A stretch of DNA of 64,000 nucleotides, taken from Streptococcaceae bacterium AF54-32pH5A (lineage in GTDB: Bacteria > Bacillota > Bacilli > Lactobacillales > Streptococcaceae). The notes below the pieces were generated by a model. That model saw nothing but the letters and a program-made list of their open reading frames with translations, was not told the origin of the DNA and did not search any database. Positions 17,303 to 28,222 of the stretch are shown here, piece by piece. The DNA is taken from contig JAQDAD010000001.1 in assembly GCA_027682205.1 (NCBI GenBank), forward strand, positions 992,001-1,056,000, read 5' to 3'. Each line of letters starts with the position of its first letter. Position 1 is the stretch's first letter. A program made the translations under genes and the position numbers.

Positions 17303-18865
17303 ATGAAAAAATTATGCTTATCTATCCTTGCTAGCCTAGCCCTTACACTAGGACTAGTTAGCCAAGTCCAAGCCGACGAATATTTACGTATCGGGATGGA
17401 GGCAGCTTACGCCCCCTTCAACTGGACCCAAGACGACGATAGTAACGGCGCTGTCAAAATTGACGGTACCAACCAGTATGCCAATGGTTACGATGTCCAA
17501 ATCGCTAAAAAGATTGCCAAAGACTTAGGTAAGGAACCTTTGGTCGTGAAAACCAAGTGGGAAGGACTTGTTCCTGCTCTTACTTCTGGCAAAATCGATA
17601 TGATCATTGCTGGTATGAGCCCAACCGCTGAACGCAAACAAGAAATTGCCTTTTCAAGCAGTTACTATACTAGTGAACCGGTTCTATTGGTCAAAAAGGA
17701 CTCTGCCTATGCCAATGCCAAATCTTTAAACGACTTTAGCGGAGCAAAAATCACATCACAACAAGGCGTTTACCTTTATGACCTGATTTCCCAAATCCCT
17801 AGCGCTAAGAAAGAAACAGCCATGGGGGACTTTGCTCAGATGCGCCAAGCACTTGAAGCAGGTGTTATCGATGCCTATGTTTCGGAGCGCCCTGAAGCCC
17901 TGACCGCTGAATCTGCCAACTCCAAATTCAAGATGGTCCAACTTGACAAAGGTTTTGAAACAGGAGAAGAAGACACCGCTATCGCGATTGGTCTTCGCAA
18001 GGACGATAGTCGCATCAGCCAAATCAATGCTAGCATCGAAACCATTTCCGAGGACGAACAAGTAGCTCTCATGGATCGGATGATCAAAGAGCAACCAGTG
18101 GAGGCGACAACAACGGAGGAAGAAAGTAGCTTCTTCAGCCAAGTCGCTAAAATTCTTTCTGAAAACTGGCAACAACTCCTGCGTGGTGCCGGTATCACAC
18201 TTTTAATCTCCATTATCGGGACCATCACAGGTCTCATTATCGGACTTGCAATCGGAGTCTTCCGTACAGCCCCTCTGTCTGAAAACAAGGCAGTCTATGG
18301 CTTGCAAAAACTACTTGGCTGGATCCTCAATGTCTATATTGAAATTTTCCGTGGTACACCAATGATCGTTCAATCTATGGTTATCTACTATGGTACAGCA
18401 CAAGCCTTCGGAATCAATCTCGATCGTACACTGGCTGCCATCTTCATCGTTTCAATCAACACGGGTGCCTATATGACGGAAATCGTCCGTGGAGGTATCC
18501 TAGCAGTTGACAAGGGACAATTTGAAGCCGCAACTGCTCTTGGTATGACCCATAATCAGACCATGCGCAAGGTTGTCCTCCCTCAGGTCGTTCGCAATAT
18601 CTTACCAGCTACTGGTAATGAGTTTGTCATTAATATCAAAGATACCTCTGTACTGAATGTGATCTCTGTGGTAGAACTCTACTTCTCAGGTAATACTGTG
18701 GCCACCCAAACTTATCAATACTTCCAGACATTTACAATCATCGCCGTGATTTACTTTGTCCTCACCTTCACAGTGACCCGTATTCTACGCTTCATCGAAA
18801 GACGCATGGACATGGATACATACACTACAGGTGCTAATCAAATGCAAACGGAGGACTTGAAATAA
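17303..18865 (+). CDS. amino-acid ABC transporter, fused substrate-binding protein and permease
   Basis: 520 aa. A signal peptide (residues 1-24, cleaved near QVQADEY) is followed by a periplasmic-type binding protein domain (about 27-260) with the family start [15 protein letters not shown] HisM-type permease domain (about 285-500) contains the ATPase-contact loop [21 protein letters not shown]. GlnPH-type fusions in lactic acid bacteria import glutamine, glutamate or related polar amino acids; the exact substrate cannot be read from the sequence. The stop codon overlaps the start of the ATPase gene by 1 bp. Confidence 0.92.
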   Translation: MKKLCLSILASLALTLGLVSQVQADEYLRIGMEAAYAPFNWTQDDDSNGAVKIDGTNQYANGYDVQIAKKIAKDLGKEPLVVKTKWEGLVPALTSGKIDMIIAGMSPTAERKQEIAFSSSYYTSEPVLLVKKDSAYANAKSLNDFSGAKITSQQGVYLYDLISQIPSAKKETAMGDFAQMRQALEAGVIDAYVSERPEALTAESANSKFKMVQLDKGFETGEEDTAIAIGLRKDDSRISQINASIETISEDEQVALMDRMIKEQPVEATTTEEESSFFSQVAKILSENWQQLLRGAGITLLISIIGTITGLIIGLAIGVFRTAPLSENKAVYGLQKLLGWILNVYIEIFRGTPMIVQSMVIYYGTAQAFGINLDRTLAAIFIVSINTGAYMTEIVRGGILAVDKGQFEAATALGMTHNQTMRKVVLPQVVRNILPATGNEFVINIKDTSVLNVISVVELYFSGNTVATQTYQYFQTFTIIAVIYFVLTFTVTRILRFIERRMDMDTYTTGANQMQTEDLK

Positions 18866-19605
18866 TGAATCAACCCATTCTTGAAATTAAACACCTCAAA
18901 AAATCCTATGGACAAAACGAAGTCTTAAAAGACATTTCTCTGTCAGTCCACAAAGGAGAGGTTATCTCCATCATCGGGAGCTCAGGAAGCGGAAAATCAA
19001 CCTTCCTACGTTCAATCAATCTACTTGAAACACCTACTGAGGGGGAAATTCTCTACCGTGGAGAAAACGTCCTTGCAAAAGGCTATGACCTTACTCACTA
19101 TCGTGAAAAGCTCGGTATGGTTTTTCAATCCTTCAACCTCTTTGAAAACCTTGATGTTCTCGGAAACACTATTGTAGCCCAAACGACTGTCCTCAAACGA
19201 GAACGCTCTGAAGCTGAAAAAATTGCCAAAGAAAATCTTGAAAAAGTCGGCATGGGAGAACGCTACTGGCAAGCCAAACCAAAACAACTCTCTGGTGGAC
19301 AGAAGCAACGTGTAGCCATCGCTCGCGCCCTCTCTATGAATCCTGACGCCATTCTCTTTGACGAACCAACATCTGCCCTTGACCCTGAAATGGTCGGTGA
19401 AGTCCTCAAAATCATGCAAGACCTAGCTCAAGAAGGTCTGACTATGATCGTCGTAACCCACGAAATGGAGTTCGCCCGCGATGTCTCTCACCGTGTCATC
19501 TTTATGGATAAGGGCGTCATCGCTGAAGAAGGCAATCCCGAAGATCTCTTCACGAACCCTAAAGAAGAACGGACGCGAGAGTTTCTTCAGCGCTATCTCA
19601 AATAA
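18865..19605 (+). CDS. amino-acid ABC transporter ATPase, GlnQ/HisP type
   Basis: 246 aa. Walker A is [10 protein letters not shown] near residue 38, the Q-loop is MVFQSFNLF, the signature is LSGGQKQR, Walker B with the catalytic Glu is [13 protein letters not shown], and the H-loop is VVTHEM. Length and motifs fit polar amino acid importers. It pairs with the preceding fused binding protein/permease, so two genes make the whole transporter. A terminator follows at 19611. Confidence 0.95.
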   Translation: MNQPILEIKHLKKSYGQNEVLKDISLSVHKGEVISIIGSSGSGKSTFLRSINLLETPTEGEILYRGENVLAKGYDLTHYREKLGMVFQSFNLFENLDVLGNTIVAQTTVLKRERSEAEKIAKENLEKVGMGERYWQAKPKQLSGGQKQRVAIARALSMNPDAILFDEPTSALDPEMVGEVLKIMQDLAQEGLTMIVVTHEMEFARDVSHRVIFMDKGVIAEEGNPEDLFTNPKEERTREFLQRYLK

Positions 19606-19610
19606 CAAAC

Positions 19611-19640
19611 AAAGACTGCATAAAACATGTAGTCTTTTTA
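19611..19640 (+). terminator. terminator of the ABC importer operon
   Basis: AAAGACTgCAT, a short loop, ATGtAGTCTTTTT. Confidence 0.8.
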
Positions 19641-19656
19641 CTAACTCTTTGCAAAA

Positions 19657-19689
19657 CAAAAGGCAGATCCATTTTAAGAATCTGCCTTT
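19657..19689. terminator. terminator of the 19699 gene, probably bidirectional
   Basis: AAAGGCAGAT, a loop, ATCTGCCTTT. It serves the leftward small gene ending at 19699. Confidence 0.7.
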
Positions 19690-19698
19690 AAGCCTAGT

Positions 19699-19914
19699 TT
19701 AATCTTCAAATTTTTCATGATTCTTGTCATAAAAATCAATCAAGCCTAGGGCTGTTTCAAATGAAATATTTTTCACTTTTGCACGACCTTGTGCCAAAGC
19801 AATGATTGACATTTCACGTGCATTTGTTTCCTTAGAGATACGGTAACCTGTGATTTTCTTATCACGAACCCAGCCAACAACTGATTCTACTTTTTCAAAG
19901 TTTGATTTAGCCAT
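19699..19914 (-). CDS. small helix-turn-helix-like protein
   Basis: 71 aa starting MAKSNFEKVESVVGWVRDKK, with AGGAGAAC before the ATG. The segment TGYRISKETNAREMSIIALAQGRAKVKN has the spacing of a Cro/CI-type helix-turn-helix (R-I-S-x-x-T...I...L..G). The rest is helical and charged. No partner domain is present, so the function is open. It stands alone with its own terminator. Confidence 0.7.
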   Translation of the reverse strand: MAKSNFEKVESVVGWVRDKKITGYRISKETNAREMSIIALAQGRAKVKNISFETALGLIDFYDKNHEKFED

Positions 19915-20016
19915 GTTCTTCTCCTATTTTGTTCTTTACGATAATGAAGTATATCCATTCTTTTAGGATTATCCACAAAAAACATCTACTTATTGAAAAC
20001 AAATAATGAATTGTTA

Positions 20017-20913
20017 TTACTTAGCTTTTAAAGCTGATAATATGCTTGTTCGTATATCTTCAACTCCATCAGGATTTGCTGGTAGGAAGATGGTGTTATT
20101 GCCCTTATTGTCTGCAAAATTATTCAAAGTATCCAAATACTGATTTGTTAATAGAATGGACATAATCTGGGCTTCCGTGAGTTCAACATTGGCTCCTTTT
20201 AATTCTTGAATAGAATCAGCAAGTCCGTCAACAATAGCCTTACGCTGTTCTGCAATCCCTACACCGTGTAGACGATCTTTTTCTGCCTCTGCTTCCGCCG
20301 CTGTCACGATTTTAATCTTATCTGCTTCTGCAAGTTCTTGCGCAGCGACTCTCTTACGTTGGGCAGCATTGATTTCATTCATTGATTGTTTCACTTCAGC
20401 GTCAGGCTCAACCTTCGTAATCAGTGTTTTTACAATGATGTAACCATATGTAGACATTTCTTCTGCTACTTGTTTTTGAACTTCTAATGCAATTTCATCT
20501 TTTTTCTCAAATAGTTCATCCAAGGTTAATTTCGGCACGGACGAACGCAAGGCATCTTCAATATAGGATTTGATTTGAGCTTCTGGTCTCATTAGTTTAT
20601 AGTAAGCATCTGTGACATTATTCTCATTCACTCGATACTGAGTCGCCACATTCATGGTCACAAATACATTATCTTGTGTTTTTGTTTCCACGACAATCTC
20701 ACTTTGCAAAAGGCGCAACTGCACTCTGGCCGCAATTCTATCAATTCCAAAAGGCGCTCGTACATGAATACCACTATTACTCAACTTTTGGTATTTACCA
20801 AAACGCTCGATAATAGCGACAGACTGTTGCCTTACAACATATACAGAGCTGATAATAATCATTGATGCAATCAGCACTAGAAAAAATAGAACAAGTAAAA
20901 CATGTAAAACCAT
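20017..20913 (-). CDS. SPFH/band 7 (stomatin-like) membrane protein
   Basis: 298 aa starting MVLHVLLVLFFLVLIAS, with GGGGGATTCCC before the ATG. Longer readings begin inside the promoter and were rejected. One N-terminal membrane anchor is followed by the SPFH domain (about 28-190), with QQSVAIIERFGKY and TQYRVNENNVTDAYY. A helical region rich in Ala and Glu (EADKIKIVTAAEAEAEKDR) follows. Such proteins form scaffolds in the membrane; the precise role is unknown. Its extended -10 is at 20939-20947, immediately after ilvA. Confidence 0.88.
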   Translation of the reverse strand: MVLHVLLVLFFLVLIASMIIISSVYVVRQQSVAIIERFGKYQKLSNSGIHVRAPFGIDRIAARVQLRLLQSEIVVETKTQDNVFVTMNVATQYRVNENNVTDAYYKLMRPEAQIKSYIEDALRSSVPKLTLDELFEKKDEIALEVQKQVAEEMSTYGYIIVKTLITKVEPDAEVKQSMNEINAAQRKRVAAQELAEADKIKIVTAAEAEAEKDRLHGVGIAEQRKAIVDGLADSIQELKGANVELTEAQIMSILLTNQYLDTLNNFADNKGNNTIFLPANPDGVEDIRTSILSALKAK

Positions 20914-20938
20914 GGGAATCCCCCCTTTCGTCACCATC

Positions 20939-20947
20939 ATTATAGCA
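20939..20947 (-). promoter_or_regulatory. SPFH gene extended -10
   Basis: TGCTATAAT on the minus strand between the ilvA stop and the SPFH start. Confidence 0.6.
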
Positions 20948-20989
20948 TCATTATATTCATTATGCAAATAATATGATAGCAAATTTATT

Positions 20990-22240
20990 TTAGACTAGCA
21001 TATTATACAAAGTCTCATTCCCATTCAAATTAATATAAGACGGGTCAAACTTTTCCATCCGATGAATCAAACCAGCATAATCATGCTTATCAGCAAGAGC
21101 AATCCCAATCAAGACTGGTCCTGTTCCCTTGCTTGCTCGTTTGATATATTCAAAACGAGTGATGTCATCATTTGGCCCCAAAATGTCATTTACAAACTCA
21201 CGAAGAGCTCCTGGACGCTGTGGGAAGTTTACCACAAAGTAATGCTTGATGCCATCGTAAATCAAGGCACGTTCTTCCATCTCTGGCATACGGTTAATAT
21301 CGTTATTCCCCCCAGAAATGATGCAACAAATCGTCTTACCTTTGATATAGTCCGATAGAACTTCCAAGGCCGCAATGCTGGCCGCTCCAGCAGGTTCGGC
21401 GACAATCCCCTGCTTAGAATAAAGATCAATCAAGGTCTCAGAAATCAAGCCTTCATCCACTCCAATAAGAGTTTCAACATTCTTACGAGTTGCTTTATAG
21501 GTCAACCGTCCAACTTTCTGCACAGCTATTCCATCAGCAAATTTATCAATTTCTTTGAGTTTAACTGGTCCTCCAGCCTCAAAAGCAGCCTTCATCGAAC
21601 GGGCACCATTGGCTTCAACACCAATGACTTCAATTTCCGGATTTGTTTCCTTGATATAGGTCGAAACCCCTGCAATCAGTCCGCCACCACCTACCGGCAC
21701 TAGTACTGTATCAAAATCAATAGACTCTTTACGGGCTTCTTCAAGAATTTCATAGGCTACAGTCCCTTGACCAGCTTGAACATAAACATCATCAAAAGGA
21801 TCGATAAAGGTTCTATTTTCTGAAACGGTGAATTCTTGGGCCGCCTTAGCCGAAGCGTCAAAAGTATCTCCGACCAATTTGATCGTCACATAGTCACCAC
21901 CAAAGAAACGAACTTGGCCAATTTTTTGTTGAGGCGTTGTGATTGGCATAAAAATTGTCGCAGGAATCTTCATCTCCTTACAAGTGTAAGCAACTCCTTG
22001 AGCGTGATTCCCCGCCGATGCACAGACCACACCACGTTCTCGTTCTTCTTTTGTCAATTGTGAAATGGCGTAATAAGCTCCCCGAATTTTAAAAGAGCGA
22101 ACTCGTTGCGCATTCTCCTTTTTCAGATAGATCTTAGCTTCATACTTTTCTGATAAATAATGATCATATTCCAGTGGTGTATTCACTACTACGCCACTTA
22201 AAACTTTGTGGGCTTTCACCACATCTTTTGCACTTAGCAT
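20990..22240 (-). CDS. ilvA: threonine dehydratase (biosynthetic)
   Basis: 416 aa. A PLP-dependent fold-II enzyme makes 2-oxobutyrate from threonine, the first step to isoleucine. The PLP lysine motif is RVRSFKIRGAYYAI near residue 52. The glycine-rich phosphate loop is VGGGGLIAG, and CIISGGNND is near residue 310. A C-terminal ACT-like regulatory domain (about 325-410) begins YFVVNFPQRPGALREFV. It follows ilvC after a terminator-like hairpin, with no promoter visible in the 26-bp gap. Confidence 0.94.
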   Translation of the reverse strand: MLSAKDVVKAHKVLSGVVVNTPLEYDHYLSEKYEAKIYLKKENAQRVRSFKIRGAYYAISQLTKEERERGVVCASAGNHAQGVAYTCKEMKIPATIFMPITTPQQKIGQVRFFGGDYVTIKLVGDTFDASAKAAQEFTVSENRTFIDPFDDVYVQAGQGTVAYEILEEARKESIDFDTVLVPVGGGGLIAGVSTYIKETNPEIEVIGVEANGARSMKAAFEAGGPVKLKEIDKFADGIAVQKVGRLTYKATRKNVETLIGVDEGLISETLIDLYSKQGIVAEPAGAASIAALEVLSDYIKGKTICCIISGGNNDINRMPEMEERALIYDGIKHYFVVNFPQRPGALREFVNDILGPNDDITRFEYIKRASKGTGPVLIGIALADKHDYAGLIHRMEKFDPSYINLNGNETLYNMLV

Positions 22241-22266
22241 ATCTCCTCCTCAAATACTTTACAAGA

Positions 22267-22300
22267 TAAAAAGCGAGTTAGGTACCCCCCAACTCGCCTT
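22267..22300 (-). terminator. hairpin between ilvC and ilvA
   Basis: The minus strand reads GGCGAGTTgGGGG, a loop, CCtAACTCGCTTTTT. It is a good intrinsic terminator placed within the ilv cluster. Confidence 0.75.
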
Positions 22301-22318
22301 CTGTTTTTATTCTAAGAA

Positions 22319-23374
<1,056 letters not shown>

Positions 23375-23406
23375 TTAGGCTGGTTTAACAAATTTAAGCT
23401 GGATTT

Positions 23407-23431
23407 TATACTCATTGAAAATCAAAGAGTA
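23407..23431. repeat. boxA-like hairpin between ilvN and ilvC
   Basis: ATACTC, 13 nt, GAGTAT directly after the ilvN stop. The sequence resembles the boxA end of streptococcal BOX elements as I remember it. Only this short piece is present. Confidence 0.4.
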
Positions 23432-23908
23432 TTAGTCGCGGGTAAATCCAGTTGCACCCGTACGAGCAATATTCCTAATTCCATAAGGACGGATTACTCG
23501 CAAGAGTGCCTCACTCTTTTCAGCATTCCCAGTCATCTGGATCGTAATCGAACTTGGAGCCACATCTACTACCGTTGCACGGAAAGGTTGGATAATGGCC
23601 AAGATTTCTGCACGCTTTTCAGCAGGAGCAGATACCTTCACCAAGATAACCTCTCTTTCCAAGTGTGGCTTATCCGTGATATCTCGAATGCGAATCACAT
23701 CAATCTGACGATTGAGTTGCTTGATAATTTGTTCCACTTCATCATGTGAAGCTACATCAATAATGATAGTAATCCGTGATACATCAGGATTCTCCGTCGC
23801 ACCAACTGAGATACTCTCAATATTGACTTGACGACGAGAAAGGACACCTGTAAAGCGATTGAGGACTCCTGAACGATTTTGTAGTTTTGCCGTTAACATT
23901 CTACGCAT
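23432..23908 (-). CDS. ilvN: acetolactate synthase small (regulatory) subunit
   Basis: 158 aa, the family length. The N-terminal ACT domain (about 3-75) with LQNRSGVLNRFTGVLSRR binds valine for feedback inhibition. The C-terminal half contacts the large subunit. The start overlaps the ilvB end by 8 bp, a sign of translational coupling and 1:1 assembly. Confidence 0.95.
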   Translation of the reverse strand: MRRMLTAKLQNRSGVLNRFTGVLSRRQVNIESISVGATENPDVSRITIIIDVASHDEVEQIIKQLNRQIDVIRIRDITDKPHLEREVILVKVSAPAEKRAEILAIIQPFRATVVDVAPSSITIQMTGNAEKSEALLRVIRPYGIRNIARTGATGFTRD

Positions 23909-25601
23909 GGAACTTCACCCCCAACATCTCATGATTACTCTTACCAGCTGGTACCATTGGTAAAACCTGTTCCTTACGAGAAATATCCACCTCGATAAAC
24001 ATCGGCACATTCTCCAGAATAACTTCTAGATCCTTCTCTATCGTCTCTGGATTATCAAATTTATAGTTTTTGATGCCGTAGGCCTGTGCCATCAGCTGGA
24101 AGTCAGGAAGAGTGTCAAAGACTGACTCTGAAGTTCTACCCTCATAGAAGGACTCCTGCCACTGACGAACCATTCCTAGTGAGTGGTTATTCAGCATCAC
24201 GACCTTAATGGGTACTTTGTAGATGTTTAGGATAGCTAGTTCTTGGTTGGTCATTTGGAAACCACCATCACCAACAAAAAGGATGACTTCTTTTTCTGGA
24301 TTGGCAATCTTAGCTCCGATAGCTGCAGGAACTCCGAAGCCCATGGTACCCAAGCCACCTGAAGTGACCAATTGACGTTCATTCTGATATGGGTAATACT
24401 GGGCTGTCCACATTTGGTGTTGCCCTACGTCTGTGACAACAATGGCATCTCCATTCGTCAACTCACCGATACGTTCAATGACTGCCTGCGGTTGAACCAC
24501 ACGTTCTTTCTTATCATAAGAACGAACGCGGTTCTTGTCCTTGGTGACTTTGTCAATCCACTTTTCAGTATTGTTATGAACAGTTGGTTCTGCCAGTAGC
24601 ATCTGCAAGGCTTTCTTTGCGTCCCCAACCACTGGAATATCTGCACTGATAATCTTCCCAATCTCAGCTGGATCAATATCAATATGAGCAACCTTGGCAT
24701 TTTTAGCAAAGGTCTTAGGATTTCCAGTCAGGCGATCATCGAAACGGCAACCAATACTAATCATAAAGTCCGCTTCGGTCATGGCAATATTAGCTGCAAA
24801 TGACCCGTGCATACCTCCCATACCAAGGAAAAGTGGATGACTTGTCGCAATCGTACCCTGCCCCAAAAGACTGGTCACGACTGGAATTTGATAGCGTTCA
24901 GCAAATTCGTTGAGCTCTTTAGAAGCTTCTGCATAGCTGATACCACCACCTGCCAACAAAACAGGTTTCTTAGCCTTAGACAATTGTTTCAAGATTTTCT
25001 TGATTTGCATGTCGTTTGGTTCTATCGTCGGTTGATAACTCGGTAAATTTACCTCTGGTGAATAGATGAAGTCCGTCTCTAAGGCAGATACATCCTTTGG
25101 TAAGTCAATTACAACTGGACCTGGACGACCTGTGGTCGCGATATGGACAGCTTCCGTAATGATACGAGGAATGTCAGCTGTCTCACGGACTTGGTAATTG
25201 TACTTGGTAATGGGCATTGTAATGCCGACAATATCTGCCTCCTGAAAGGCATCTTTCCCAATCCCAGCTCGCGCCACCTGGCCCGTAAAGACCAAAAGGG
25301 GAACGCTATCGCTCATGGCATCCGCAATCCCTGTAATGGCATTTGTTGCTCCTGGTCCACTTGTGACGACTGCGACACCCAACTTTCCAGTTGATTTGGC
25401 ATAACCTTCAGCTTCGTGCAAACACCCTTGCTCATGGCGTCCTAAGATGTGGCGAATGCCTTTAAAGTTGTATATAGCATCATACAAAGGTAAGACTGCA
25501 CCACCAGGATAACCAAATATAGTATCAATCCCTAAATCACAGAGGGTTTCCAAAACTAGGTCCGACCCCGTCTTAGGAGCGTCTAAACTGATTTTCTCCA
25601 T
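23901..25601 (-). CDS. ilvB: acetolactate synthase large (catalytic) subunit
   Basis: 566 aa, ThDP- and FAD-dependent. It condenses two pyruvates to acetolactate, or pyruvate plus 2-oxobutyrate to acetohydroxybutyrate. The activating glutamate is in GRHEQGCLHEAEGYA near residue 55. FAD and central domain motifs are present, and the ThDP motif is GDGGFQMTNQELAILNIYKVPIKVVMLNN near residue 440. First gene of ilvBNC; the promoter region carries a CodY-like box. Confidence 0.96.
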   Translation of the reverse strand: MEKISLDAPKTGSDLVLETLCDLGIDTIFGYPGGAVLPLYDAIYNFKGIRHILGRHEQGCLHEAEGYAKSTGKLGVAVVTSGPGATNAITGIADAMSDSVPLLVFTGQVARAGIGKDAFQEADIVGITMPITKYNYQVRETADIPRIITEAVHIATTGRPGPVVIDLPKDVSALETDFIYSPEVNLPSYQPTIEPNDMQIKKILKQLSKAKKPVLLAGGGISYAEASKELNEFAERYQIPVVTSLLGQGTIATSHPLFLGMGGMHGSFAANIAMTEADFMISIGCRFDDRLTGNPKTFAKNAKVAHIDIDPAEIGKIISADIPVVGDAKKALQMLLAEPTVHNNTEKWIDKVTKDKNRVRSYDKKERVVQPQAVIERIGELTNGDAIVVTDVGQHQMWTAQYYPYQNERQLVTSGGLGTMGFGVPAAIGAKIANPEKEVILFVGDGGFQMTNQELAILNIYKVPIKVVMLNNHSLGMVRQWQESFYEGRTSESVFDTLPDFQLMAQAYGIKNYKFDNPETIEKDLEVILENVPMFIEVDISRKEQVLPMVPAGKSNHEMLGVKFHA

Positions 25602-25639
25602 TGTTCCCCTTTCTCTTCTCTTAAAAATAGCTTGTTACT

Positions 25640-25667
25640 ATCATACCATTTTTTCAAAAATTTTCAA
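25640..25667 (-). promoter_or_regulatory. ilvB promoter
   Basis: On the minus strand TTGAAA (25662-25667), a 16-nt spacer and TATGAT (25640-25645), with an extended TGG. Confidence 0.65.
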
Positions 25668-25679
25668 GACAAAAGAAGC

Positions 25680-25694
25680 AATTTTCTGAATTTT
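25680..25694. promoter_or_regulatory. CodY-box-like site upstream of ilvB
   Basis: AATTTTCTGAATTTT differs at two positions from the known CodY consensus AATTTTCWGAAAATT. It lies 13 bp upstream of the -35. CodY control of ilv genes is established in streptococci. Confidence 0.6.
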
Positions 25695-25819
25695 CTATCT
25701 AAACGTGTTTTTATGAATGTTTTTCCTATTTTTATAAATATGAATAAGGAATTGAACGATTTTATTACTTCCAAATTTAATTTAGAGTATATTTTTCTAA
25801 CCTTCTTTGACGTAGAACA

Positions 25820-25850
25820 TAAAAAAGAAGCCACCATAGTGACTTCTTTC
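25820..25850 (-). terminator. fusA terminator
   Basis: The minus strand reads GAAGTCAC, TATG-type loop, GTGGCTTCTTTTTT, 16 bp after the fusA stop. Confidence 0.8.
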
Positions 25851-25865
25851 TATAGCAAAGATGGA

Positions 25866-27947
25866 TTAGTCTTCACCTTTGTTTTTCTTAATGATTTCTT
25901 CTTGTACTGACTTAGGTACATCTTCGTAGTGGTCGAATACCATCATGAAAGTACCACGTCCTTGAGATGCAGAACGAAGAACAGTTGCGTAACCGAACAT
26001 TTCAGCAAGTGGAACGTAAGCACGAACGATTTGGCTGTTACCATGAGCTTCCATACCATCTACACGTCCACGACGAGCAGTTACGTGACCCATAACATCA
26101 CCAAGGTTTTCTTCTGGAACAGTGATTGTTACCAACATCATTGGCTCAAGGATAGCTGGTTGGGCAGTCTTAGCAGCTTCTTTAAGTGCAAGAGATGCAG
26201 CGATCTTGAAGGCAGTTTCTGATGAGTCGACATCGTGGTATGAACCATCGTAAAGCTTAGCTTTCACGTCAACCATTGGGTAACCTGCAAGAACACCGTT
26301 AGCCATAGATTCTACCAAACCTTTTTCAACCGCTGGGATAAATTCACGAGGAACCACACCACCGACGATTGCGTTTTCGAATTCGAATCCTTTACCTTCT
26401 TCGTTTGGAGTAAATTCAATCCATACATCACCGAATTGACCTTTACCACCAGACTGACGTTTGAAGAATCCACGTGCTTGAGTAGAAGCGCGGAATGTTT
26501 CACGGTAAGATACTTGAGGAGCACCTACGTTCGCTTCAACTTTAAACTCACGACGCATACGGTCAACAAGGACGTCAAGGTGAAGTTCACCCATACCTGA
26601 GATAACTGTTTCACCAGTCTCAACGTTTGTTTCAACGCGGAATGTTGGATCTTCTTCAGCCAATTTTTGAAGGGCAATACCCATCTTGTCTTGGTCCGCT
26701 TTAGATTTTGGCTCAACCATCAATTGGATAACTGGTTCTGGAACGTGGATTGACTCAAGGATGATTTTAGCTTTTTCATCTGTCAATGAATCACCAGTAG
26801 TTGTATCCTTCAAACCAATAGCAGCTGCAATATCACCAGCATAAACGGTTTCGATTTCTTGACGACTATTGGCATGCAATTGCACAAGACGTCCGATACG
26901 TTCACGTTTACCTTTAGAAGTGTTCATTACGTAAGAACCTGATTGAAGAACACCTGAGTATACACGGAAGAATGTCAAACGACCTACAAATGGGTCTGTT
27001 GCAATCTTGAAGGCAAGAGCTGCGAATGGCTCTTCGTCAGATGCTGGACGAGTTTCTTCTTCGTCTGTATCTGGGTTGATACCTTTGATTGCTGGGATAT
27101 CAAGTGGGCTTGGAAGGTAGTCGATAACTGCATCAAGCATCAATTGAACACCCTTGTTCTTGAAGGCTGAACCACACAATACTGGGAAGAATTCAACGTT
27201 GATAGTCGCTTTACGGATAGCAGCTTTCAATTCTTCGTTAGTGATTTCTTCACCTTCAAGGTATTTCATCATCAAGTCTTCATCAGTTTCAGCGACTGCC
27301 TCAACCAATTTTTCACGGTATTCTTGTGCTTGGTCAAGGTATTCAGCTGGAATGTCTTCTTCAAGGATGTCTGTACCAAGGTCGTTAGTATAGATCTCAG
27401 CTTTCATCTTGATCAAGTCGATGATACCACGGAAGTCATCTTCAGCACCGATTGGCAATTGGATTGGGTGTGCATTTGCTTGAAGACGGTCGTGAAGTGT
27501 GCTTACTGAGTAAAGGAAGTCAGCACCGATTTTGTCCATTTTGTTAGCAAATACGATACGTGGAACTCCATACTCAGTTGCTTGACGCCAAACTGTTTCA
27601 GTTTGAGGCTCAACACCTGATTGTGAGTCAAGAACAGTAACCGCACCGTCCAATACACGAAGAGAACGCTGTACTTCGATTGTGAAGTCCACGTGTCCTG
27701 GTGTGTCGATGATATTTACGCGGTGGTTGTTCCATTGAGCTGTTGTCGCAGCAGATGTGATAGTGATACCACGTTCTTGCTCTTGCTCCATCCAGTCCAT
27801 TTGTGACGCACCTTCGTGAGTTTCACCGATTTTGTGGATTTTACCAGTGTAGTAAAGAATACGCTCAGTAGTTGTTGTTTTACCAGCATCGACGTGAGCC
27901 ATGATACCGATATTACGAGTTTTTTCAAGTGAAAATTCGCGTGCCAT
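25866..27947 (-). CDS. fusA: elongation factor G
   Basis: 693 aa, the full family length. A translocation GTPase with G1 AHVDAGKTT at residue 17, the switch I segment RGITITSA, G3 DTPGHVDF and G4 NKMD. The C-terminal domains IV and V include [18 protein letters not shown]. It is separated from rpsG by 275 bp holding a hairpin element, a terminator and its own extended -10, so it can be expressed apart from rpsL-rpsG. Confidence 0.98.
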   Translation of the reverse strand: MAREFSLEKTRNIGIMAHVDAGKTTTTERILYYTGKIHKIGETHEGASQMDWMEQEQERGITITSAATTAQWNNHRVNIIDTPGHVDFTIEVQRSLRVLDGAVTVLDSQSGVEPQTETVWRQATEYGVPRIVFANKMDKIGADFLYSVSTLHDRLQANAHPIQLPIGAEDDFRGIIDLIKMKAEIYTNDLGTDILEEDIPAEYLDQAQEYREKLVEAVAETDEDLMMKYLEGEEITNEELKAAIRKATINVEFFPVLCGSAFKNKGVQLMLDAVIDYLPSPLDIPAIKGINPDTDEEETRPASDEEPFAALAFKIATDPFVGRLTFFRVYSGVLQSGSYVMNTSKGKRERIGRLVQLHANSRQEIETVYAGDIAAAIGLKDTTTGDSLTDEKAKIILESIHVPEPVIQLMVEPKSKADQDKMGIALQKLAEEDPTFRVETNVETGETVISGMGELHLDVLVDRMRREFKVEANVGAPQVSYRETFRASTQARGFFKRQSGGKGQFGDVWIEFTPNEEGKGFEFENAIVGGVVPREFIPAVEKGLVESMANGVLAGYPMVDVKAKLYDGSYHDVDSSETAFKIAASLALKEAAKTAQPAILEPMMLVTITVPEENLGDVMGHVTARRGRVDGMEAHGNSQIVRAYVPLAEMFGYATVLRSASQGRGTFMMVFDHYEDVPKSVQEEIIKKNKGED

Positions 27948-27982
27948 GAGGTTAGTTTCTCCTATTTTTTATTTTACAATCT

Positions 27983-27991
27983 ATTATAACA
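27983..27991 (-). promoter_or_regulatory. fusA extended -10
   Basis: TGTTATAAT on the minus strand, immediately after the rpsLG terminator. The -35 is weak. Confidence 0.6.
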
Positions 27992-27998
27992 TTATTTA

Positions 27999-28029
27999 GA
28001 AAAAACGGATAGGCAGGACCTACCCGTTC
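27999..28029 (-). terminator. terminator between rpsG and fusA
   Basis: The minus strand reads AACGGGTAGG, TCCTG loop, CCTATCCGTTTTTT. Confidence 0.75.
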
Positions 28030-28117
28030 TCAATGTTTTCATGTTTTTGTTGGTTTCAACTTGTGAGATGGGAAGTTGAATTGAACTCGGGCTAAAGTTA
28101 GCTAGCCGATTTGAGCC

Positions 28118-28209
28118 GGAACGGGATGCTGTGTGAAAAAGATAAACTTCCTTGTATTCGTCGAATACTGCGTCAGTTTCCTATTTTCACCTTGCATCCT
28201 TACCGTTCC
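28118..28209 (-). other. nested hairpin element in the rpsG-fusA gap
   Basis: Read on the minus strand, three helices stack. The outer is GGAACGG-(TAA)-GGATGC with GCATCCCGTTCC. The middle is GTGAAAA...AAACT with AGTTT...TTTTCAC. The inner is the palindrome GTATTCG-A-CGAATAC. Together they form one elongated imperfect hairpin of 92 nt. It could be a structured RNA in the transcript or a mobile repeat of MITE type. I do not recognise the family. Confidence 0.5.
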
Positions 28210-28222
28210 TAGCATCATGATT

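Noticed and set aside
25602..25865. T-box or leader-peptide attenuator before ilvB
   Set aside because: The predicted start is about 30 nt before ilvB and no hairpin or branched-chain codon run is present.
25632..25910. Rightward frame between ilvB and fusA
   Set aside because: Reads through the ilvB promoter, CodY-like box and fusA terminator into antisense fusA; AT-rich noise.
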